Source: Chara braunii | Lineage: Eukaryota > Streptophyta > Charophyceae > Charales > Characeae | Length of the DNA stretch: 25,677 nt | Assembly (NCBI GenBank): GCA_003427395.1 | Contig: BFEA01000155.1 | Coordinates: forward strand, 975,321 to 1,000,997 | Direction: 5' to 3' | Part shown: piece by piece, positions 19,667 through 25,677 of the stretch | Layout: every line of letters starts with the position of its first letter | How positions within the stretch are numbered: the stretch's first letter is position 1 | The notes under the pieces: generated by a model | The model's input: the letters and a program-made list of their open reading frames with translations, nothing else | Databases searched by the model: none | Told to the model about the DNA's origin: nothing | Made by a program: the position numbers and the translations under genes

Positions 19667-20470
19667 CATTTGTGCCATATGTAAGGTGGGTATAAGGGTT
19701 GAAGTATCTGAAGATTCATGAACTATCTTATGTGAACTAACTTGGGATTGGTGAGAGTACTTACCTTTGTGGTTTGGCTTGCATGTGACTGAGTGCGACC
19801 ACTACTTAGTTTGAGTTTCAGTTTGATAGGTGGCTGCTTTAGTTGCTCGCCACGTGCAAAAGCTATAGGAGTTAGTTTCAATTCTTGCATTTTCTAAGTG
19901 CTGCATTTTCTGCATTTTCTGGGATCATTTTGTTATACTTGGTCTTGTATAAATTTTGGTAAGTCACTTTCTCTACGGTAAGCGCTGCAGAAATTTCTAC
20001 AAAACCAAGAAGTTAGTCAGATTTTGGCTTTTCAAAAGTTAACCTTGTCTAATTTTGATATATGGCTTAGTAAAAATCTGGGAAGTCTCATTTTTTAAAG
20101 GGAGTGCTGCCCAAATTTTTGCTAATTTAGGGAGTTAGACAAAATTTGGTTTTGGAAGGTTGAAAATTATTTCTGTTTTCATATTTAGGCTGATATAAAT
20201 TCTGGAAAGGTACTTTTCCTATGGGAAGCGCTGCCGATATTTTGACAGTTGGTGACTCTGGCGATCCACTCTGTAATAGGGAGATTCTGCCATAGGTCTA
20301 CCTTTCTTTGGGCATTGGCTTAGAGACAGACCTAGGCTTGATTATCATGAGAGTCTTGAGGGAGAACGTGTCATGGAGATTTGATCTCCACACAGTGACG
20401 ATTCAACTTAGACATTGACCTGTCTTATAAAATAGGCCTTCTTTGGACATTCGATCCAGGATTTGTACTA

Positions 20471-20964
20471 CCGTCTTCACCCGAAAATAACGCCCGGGCG
20501 TTGTGTACGAATATATGAATATAACGCCCGCCGGGCGTTTTATTCGTTTATAACGCCCGGACGTTATATTCAGTAAATTTGTGGTAACTTTGGTAAGACC
20601 CCAAAATTAAAAAAAAAAAAAATCAAAAAATTCTGTAAAAAAAATATGTTGTCCAAGATTGTAATGCGACCAAATTTTGGCTGAGGGTCACTTTAGAATT
20701 CCCTATATACTCGGAAATAAAAAATGAAAAAAAAAAATCAAGCCGAAATACACCCCTCGGAAGTCAAGACCCCATTCAACCCTCTTCAAAACCCATGTAT
20801 ACTACCTCTTCAAGGCACTCTGGCCATGGAACATTCAAATATAACGCCCGGGCGTTATATTCGAAAGGGCGTTGTATTTGAAAAAAAGTGATAAAAAACG
20901 AAAATCTCACCTTTTCTGGGAAAGTTGAATATAACGCCCGGGCGTTATTTTCGAGTGAAGACGG
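20471..20964. mobile_element. 494-bp MITE with TA target-site duplication
   Basis: The ends are inverted: CCGTCTTCACCCGAAAATAA on the left and, reverse-complemented, CCGTCTTCACTCGAAAATAA on the right; the inverted repeat continues into AACGCCCGGGCGTT. TA flanks both sides (20469-20470 and 20965-20966). The inverted LTR copy at about 16250-16270 has GCTGAATCTAGCCCAAATC with a single TA and no insert, so it is the empty site. TA duplication suggests mobilisation by a Tc1/mariner-like transposase. The interior has no ORF of note but repeats the ACGCCCGGGCGT palindrome several times, plus an A run near 20610 and an A/T-rich core. Confidence 0.9.
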
Positions 20965-22437
20965 TAGTTTCAGCTTGATCTCACGAGGATCATCTTCTGT
21001 TATCACTGATAACATGTCGGTTGGTTGATCGTTGACTTGTCGGTTCACGACACAACTTTGCTTACACTTGTACCTCAACTTGATTGCCTTAGCCCTGAGA
21101 TTTTATATGTTTCTTTGAAGGTTTTAACCGGACTTCTTTTAAATGGCCATTATAAAGAACTTATAAGATTTATGGAAAGTTGAGCTATGACTGGGGCTTG
21201 AGTGTGTGAGGCATGATGAGAGTTATAGGGAACAGTAAAGTTGACCACATTGGTGTATGGCAATGAGGCTATTGTGTGTGTCTGTGTTTTATGCAGGTTA
21301 GTATTTTGGAGCTTGGTATTTGGCCCATACTTTGGAGGCCGTGAGAATGACAATCATGTGTCGCACGATCTGCATACCTGATGGGTTGATAGTTCTCACT
21401 CTTTTATTTTATCTCGAGTTCGGATTTGATGCATGAGTATCGGGATTATAGATTATTTGTTTTGATTGATTTTGCTTGTTGAAATTTTTATAGTTGGACG
21501 TTGTAGTCTGTGGCAGCCATCAAAGTCAAACCCCTTGACTTCTCTCCAGACCCTAGATAAAGGAGATGGTCTCTAGGGCCATAAGAGACGATTGCCACCA
21601 CATGTATGAACCTGTGTACCACCCACTCTCCGCAGGGTGCCGAAAAGGATGTGGTTTTCAACCGCACTTGGCGGTTGTCCAGCGTTGAGAGATCATTCCC
21701 TCAAGACGCGTGTCAACCGACACTTGAGTGTCGAATGCGACCCTCGAGATTAACGAGGACCGCATGAGTATGGGTACTACATATTACGTCATCATTGCGA
21801 CTACTTGTGTAAGCTTGCATTGCGAGTCGATATGAGTTAACTTTGCGTTCGCACGGTTTTATACTAAGCCTCGCGCGTGACGCCTATCCGATTTTCCCAT
21901 CGGAGTGTTGTCTCGTTGTTTGTTTTATGTCGTTCTGTTTATGTATGTGTACGTGTGTGTGTGTGTTTATTTTTATGTTATTTATAGTGGTGTGCGCGTG
22001 GTGTGTGGGATGCGTCCTAGTCGACCGGCGACGAGTCGAGCTTGGGATCTCAACCCCCCAAGATGTCGGTTCCCGTGCGGGTTCGATAGAGGCGTATTAC
22101 CGCGTGTACCCCCTACACTACAGCGAACGAGAAACGCCCTCGGCTGGTCCACCTCTGCGATTGCAGCTGATTAGCTTTCGTACTGTGGACTGGTAGCTCG
22201 GCGGGGATACACACACCGAAGGAANGTGACAACTCCCGTAAGGTGGAGGTAAGTCGTGCCTCGCGTGGGCCCTATCCTGTCGTAGGGGCTCGCGAGAGGT
22301 ATGGCTGGCGCACTCGGCCGGAGCGGCTTACGGAAGCTCCATGTATATTCCCGACGAGGATTTAGACCAACTCCTGCGTGACGCGGCCGGGAGGGTCCCG
22401 CGCTGCCTTGTGCGGTGCCAGACCGATGCGCTCGACA

Positions 22438-23214
22438 TCGTTGGCCTCGTCGACCATGCCTCTTGCATTGTGGAGGATCACATGGCTCCCGTGCTCTGTC
22501 CATGTCTGCAACAAATTGTTGTCTGACATGGGGACGAGTTGCGACACGTTTGTGGACGCAGTCAGACGCGCTCGTGTGGTGGTGGTGTTTTTTCTTAGGA
22601 GGCGCAACCCCGACAAGGGGCTTATTCTTTCATGTGAGACACGATTCACGTCTGTTTACTCCATGCTGGAGAGGCTGCTGGCTCTGCAGGACACTTTGCA
22701 GGTCATGATGCGAGGGGATGACTTGCGAGCATTTGCGTTCATTCCATGGTCTGCCGATGTGTGCCAGATGGCGCGTTGGGTGCGCCAACAGATCAGATGG
22801 GATCCTTGGTGGCAGAGGGTTGCCACCATTGTTCATATTATGGAGTCCGTAATGCAGTTGCTTAGGCGAATGGATCGTGGAGGCCAGTTCATGTCGCTCC
22901 TGGTCGAGTGGGCACAGGATCTTGTCCGCCGTGTGAAGGACGCATGCGCTCCTTTGGGCCAGTCCTTTGCGGACCGGATCATCAGGCGTATGCAAGCCCG
23001 CACACATCACATGCTTGAGCTGGCTCACTGGGCTGGGTTTGTCCTGAACCCGCGCAGACGACATGTTCGTTACTTTTTTGGCGAGGTGGAGACTTACCAT
23101 GCTTGGCTTGTTAGGCAAGCCAAGACGTACATTATAACGCAGACGGGTTTCAAGTTGGACGGTGCGGATTACATCGTTGCCTGTCGGCAACTCGAGGACT
23201 TCCACATGCAGTAG
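22438..23214 (+). pseudogene. hAT-superfamily transposase, middle and C-terminal catalytic part
   Basis: The frame resumes directly after the solo LTR. WLPCSVHVCNKLLSDMG corresponds to the conserved 'pC.aH..nl.l.d' block. Next comes FVDAVRRARVVVVFFLRRR, then ETRFTSVYSMLERLLALQDT, a hallmark of hAT proteins ('RF.s.y.ml.rl'). Further on are W.....W-spaced helical segments, VMQLLRRMDRGG and HHMLELAHWAGFVLNP, matching the insertion and return to the RNase H-like fold ('lr..D', 'aAy.LnP'). A TAG at 23212-23214 ends it and another in-frame stop follows near 23236, while the homology continues. The ATG at 22378 lies inside the LTR and is not a real start. The gene is inactive because the LTR splits it. 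Confidence 0.88.
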
Positions 23215-23777
23215 GGCAGGTTCGGTGATTAGGGCGGGGCAGAGGGGCGTGATGGTGGTCTCACGTGTAGCGATGACGCTGAGACGATCGAGTGGGCGTC
23301 TTGGTGGTCCCAGTATGGGGCTGGCGTGCCTGAGTTTCAGCGGTGCGCTCTTCGTGTGATGCACATGTGGTCCTGCGCCTCTCCAGCGGAGAAGCGGAGA
23401 GGAACTGGGTGGTCCACGAGGGCATCCACACGAAGAAGCGTAACCAGTTGGCCTTCGGGAAGGTCGTGCAGCTCGTTGAGATCACCGCAAATGTGCGGTT
23501 GACAGAGTATTGGCGGGCGGGATGCGTTTATGTGCTGCCATGGCAGCGGGACGAGGGCATGCTCGATTGCCAGGCAGGCATTGAGATGGAGCCGGTGCGC
23601 ACGGGCGCTCGCAAGGGGATGACGCAGGAGGAGATTGCCCAGCAGGTTGCGCTTATTACGGGCAATCCCATCGGTGCTTCCGCACCGCCCCCTGCCACTA
23701 CTGTTTTTGAGCGACGTGCTTGCATTTTCCGTCCCTACCCCAGGGATGATGATTCTGGTGACGAGCGAACACTCTAG
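23215..23777 (+). pseudogene. hAT C-terminal dimerisation domain, frameshifted
   Basis: From about 23265 the frame of the preceding segment reads EWASWWSQYGAGVPEFQRCA then ALRVMHMWSCASPAEK. The homology then shifts frame to AERNWVVHEGIHTKKRNQLA and VVQLVEITANVRL. Together these are the hATC dimerisation block ('W....g..p.l...A...l....Sas..ERn.s....ih.kkRN.L.......lv.i..N.rl'). The shift coincides with an 8-bp tandem duplication GCGGAGAA/GCGGAGAG at 23385-23400, which is enough to explain it. The frame then runs through a region rich in Ala, Pro and Asp to a TAG at 23775-23777. This domain normally mediates transposase multimerisation. Confidence 0.88.
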
Positions 23778-24329
23778 GCAGCAGATGACCCTGCGCTCCC
23801 CATTCCTCGTGAGATCGACGAGACCCACGAGGATGCCAAGGACGCGGAGAGGAGGATATACACCGCACGACGGGGGGCGGACTTTGCTGAGATGGAGATG
23901 ATGGGGGGAGATGAGGATCGTTGAAGTTGGGGTCATTTCGGGGAGGTGGCTTCCACAGATGATGTGCGAGATGAGAGAGTGGGGGGATCTCATGCACGCA
24001 GGAGCCGTGCAGAGACGGGGATCAAGACTCCTACCACGACGAGGCCTCATTCGTTCATTCCCCCACCTGCTGCTCCGAGTTTGACACCACTTCCTGCTCC
24101 GAGTTCGACACCACCTCCTGCTCCGAGTTCGGCACCAGCTCCTGTTCCGAGTTCAGCACCACCTCCTGCTTCGAGTCCGACGCCACCTTCTGCTCAGAGT
24201 TCGGTGCCACCTCCGCTTTCGAGTTCTCCGTCAGCTCCTGCTCCATATCCTCTGCCACGTACTACTCCGAGTCCTGCTCCACTTGTTGCTCCGAGTCCTC
24301 CGCCACTTCCAGCTCCGGGTCGTGTATAG
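23778..24329 (+). pseudogene. hAT transposase C-terminal tail with Pro-Ala-Ser repeats
   Basis: After the TAG at 23775 the same frame continues as AADDPALPIPREIDETHEDA and an acidic stretch ending EMEMMGGDEDR, meets a TGA, and continues again to a stop at 24327-24329. The last part is a low-complexity Pro/Ala/Ser region (see the 24-bp repeat). Because the frame survives with only isolated stops and the codon pattern is periodic, I read this as the former tail of the transposase protein. Such Pro-rich tails are not part of the core hAT fold; their role is unknown. It could alternatively be an unrelated downstream reading frame. Confidence 0.55.
24074..24315 (+). repeat. 24-bp coding minisatellite, about ten copies
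   Basis: Units of the form CCACCTCCTGCTCCGAGTTC recur every 24 bp from about 24074 to 24315 with substitutions. They translate as an 8-residue repeat, roughly (S/T)-PPPAPSS. The 24-bp period keeps the frame. Confidence 0.9.
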
Positions 24330-24551
24330 TATCGCCCATTTAGCCAGTTCAGCCGCCCGCTACGGAGGTGGAGACGCAGGAGTTGATATCCTCCTTGCCT
24401 CATCACGGTCTTCTGCCCAGATCTACAGCGATTCGCCTGCTGAGGTTACGATCACCTTCCCCGGGGGTTTCGCAGGACGATGTTGGACATCGTGGCACTC
24501 CGACAGACATGGGAGCGCCAGCCGTAGGAGAGGTGGAGATGACAACAGCGC
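24330..24551 (+). other. Region between the hAT tail and the terminal inverted repeat
   Basis: A frame at 24368-24565 reads METQELISSLPHHGLLPRST and later QDDVGHRGTPTDMGAPAVGE. It could be a further, frameshifted part of the hAT-like tail or a chance ORF. No other feature is visible. Confidence 0.3.
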
Positions 24552-24780
24552 CAGTGCACTCGTGACCAATAAACCCTGGAAAATACGCCGAATTAGATAG
24601 CGAAGCTTATTTATGAAGGGTTGGCGAAATCGCTAAAAACGTTTGGCGAAGTCTTGGTTTGGGCTATCGAAGAGGAAATGTTCATTTATGAGTTCGTGTT
24701 CTGTGAACAACGAAGTGTCATTTTTGAGAGAATTACAAGTTATGGGCAATCACGAATATCTCATAATTGCACTTCAGGTT
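24552..24780 (+). repeat. Right copy of the terminal inverted repeat, non-satellite part
   Basis: This is the partner of the left segment at about 150-376, in opposite orientation, with scattered differences. Both copies share a frame encoding KYAELDSEAYL and RVGEIAKNVWRSLGLGYRRG, which looks protein-like, although the right copy has a TGA inside it. It directly adjoins the satellite array at 24781. Confidence 0.85.
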
Positions 24781-25677
24781 TTACTTAGTCGTTTTTGGGG
24801 GGCAGTGATTATACCCCGACGCGCGTTCAGGATTTCGGTACCGAAAACGCACTTCGGGATTTCGGGATTTTACTTAGTCGTTTTTTGGGGGGGGTGATTA
24901 TATCCCGACGTGCGTCCGGGATTTCGATACCGAAAACGCACTTTGAGATTTCGGCATTTTACTTATTCGTTTTTTTTTGGGGGGCGGGGGATTATATCCT
25001 GACGTGCGTTCAACATTTCAGTACCAAAAATGCACTTTGGGATTTCGGGATTTTGCTTAGTCGTTTTTTTGGGGCGGTGATTATATCCCGACGTGCGTTC
25101 GGGATTTCGGTACCGAAAATGCACTTCAGGATTTCGGGATCTTACTTAGTCGTTTTTTTTGGACGGTGATTATATCCCGAAGTGCGTTCGGAATTTCGGG
25201 ACTGAAAACGCACTTTGGGATTTTTGGATATTACTTAGTCGTTTTTTGGGGGCAGTGATTAAATCCCGACGTGCGTTCGGGATTTCAGTACTAAAAACGT
25301 ATTTCGCGATTTCGAGATTTTACTTAGTCGTTTTTTTTTTGGGGGGGGTATTATATCCCGACATGCGTTCGGGATAATCATTTCGGTACCGAAAATGCAC
25401 TCTGGGATTTCGAAATTTTACTTAGTCGTTTTTTTGGAGCGGTGATTATATCCCGACGCGTGTTCGAGATTTCGGTACTGAAAACGCACTTCGGGATTTC
25501 AGAATTTTACTTAGTCGTTTTTTTTGGGCGATGATTATATCCCGAAGTGAGTTCATGATTTTGGTACCGAAAATGTACTTCAGGATTTCGGGATCTTACT
25601 TGATCGTTTGTTTGGTGGCGTGATGATCCCGAAGTGCGTTCGAAATTTCGGTACTGAAAACGCACTTCGGGATTTCG
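24781..25677 (+). repeat. 89-bp satellite array, about ten units
   Basis: The landmark TTACTTAGTCG(TTTTT) occurs at 24781, 24870, 24959, 25053, 25142, 25231, 25320, 25418, 25507 and 25596. The period is 89 bp, with two longer spacings of 94 and 98 caused by local insertions. Each unit has a T/G run, GTGATTATATCCCGACGTGC and a palindromic centre TTCGGTACCGAA flanked by GTGCGTT and AACGCAC, so single units can fold. The array runs off the window end. Plus-strand frames here merely translate the repeat. Confidence 0.95.

Larger units (their letters stand above)
18042..22437 (+). mobile_element. Solo LTR of about 4.4 kb inserted in the hAT gene
   Basis: It begins TGTCGTACC and ends GCTCGACA, giving the TG...CA rule with a 5-bp terminal inverted repeat TGTCG/CGACA. 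hAT coding sequence flanks both sides and is collinear: ARAL before, and after it a frame leading to WLPCSVHVCNKLLSDMG. The flanks GGCGTT and TCGTT(G) share CGTT, which reads as an imperfect short target-site duplication. No PBS follows 22437, so this is an isolated LTR left by LTR-LTR recombination. From 19604 onwards it matches the reverse complement of 14708-17332. The proximal 1.56 kb (18042-19603) has no partner in the window. It contains hairpin repeats, a MITE and a GT microsatellite, but no gene. Confidence 0.85.

Noticed and set aside
19604-22437. LTR starting at TGCAACC (19604), preceded by a purine-rich stretch
   Set aside because: TGCAACC marks only where the truncated inverted copy stops. 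The same hairpin repeats continue to the left of it, and the hAT gene is interrupted at 18042, so the LTR extends to 18042.
22378-23214. Intact 278-residue hAT protein starting at 22378
   Set aside because: The first residues are encoded by the LTR end; the true N-terminal half lies before 18042.
22630-24050. Long minus-strand frames (23364-22630 and 24050-23337)
   Set aside because: They are antisense shadows of the GC-rich hAT coding sequence; recognisable motifs are on the plus strand only.
24643-25377. Series of plus-strand frames rich in ISRRAFGIS-like repeats as a repeat protein
   Set aside because: They shift register between units and simply translate the satellite; the two longer spacings break the frame.
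24781-25677. CRISPR-like array
   Set aside because: The units are contiguous 89-bp satellite copies without unique spacers, and the genomic context is eukaryotic.

Overview
This window looks like repeat-dense nuclear DNA from a plant-lineage eukaryote. It holds a decayed Ty3/gypsy retrotransposon, retrotransposon primer-binding sites matching the 3' end of plant tRNA-Asp, a plant-type hAT transposase with a DUF659-like region, a short inverted-repeat element (MITE) and an 89-bp satellite. There are no bacterial-style gene clusters and no intact host gene that I can recognise. A streptophyte, possibly a charophyte alga, is my best guess; that is an inference and not proven by the sequence. Two single N bases (10029 and 22225) suggest a draft assembly.

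Left part (1-7.9 kb). Positions 1-376 are an inverted copy of a repeat that reappears at the right end. Positions 1018-7441 are the internal region of a Ty3/gypsy element on the minus strand. Read from right to left it has tRNA-Asp PBS, gag, gag-pol linker, aspartic protease (with a 257-bp tandem duplication), reverse transcriptase, RNase H and integrase (HHCC zinc finger and DD35E core). Stops and frameshifts break it in every module, so it is a dead copy. Its 5' LTR starts at 7442. No matching 3' LTR can be seen before the inverted repeat at the left edge.

Middle (7.9-14.7 kb). This stretch is poorly conserved and mostly unrecognised. It contains a cluster of minus-strand reading frames (8586-9672), a 54-bp tandem repeat (about 10.93-11.35 kb), pyrimidine- and purine-rich tracts, two perfect hairpins and an unknown minus-strand ORF (13929-14214). 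Part of it must be the internal region of a second retrotransposon whose PBS is at 14687-14705.

Right part (14.7-24.6 kb). A truncated minus-strand LTR (14708-17332) is followed by the N-terminal part of a hAT transposase (17333-18041). A 4.4-kb plus-strand solo LTR (18042-22437) then interrupts the same hAT gene, which resumes at 22438 and runs to about 24329. The two LTR copies form inverted arms of about 2.6-2.8 kb around a spacer of about 2.3 kb. Inside the solo LTR sits a 494-bp TA-flanked MITE. The other LTR copy preserves the empty site, so the insertion can be read from this window alone. The far right (24552-25677) is the second copy of the terminal inverted repeat, running into an 89-bp satellite array.

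The genes do not cooperate as a system. The window is a stack of nested insertions: hAT gene, then solo LTR, then MITE, with related giant-LTR retroelements alongside. The best candidates for undescribed biology are the giant LTR family with internal hairpin and GCAGCGCTTCC-type repeats, the CCCGGG-palindrome MITE, and the palindrome-bearing satellite.
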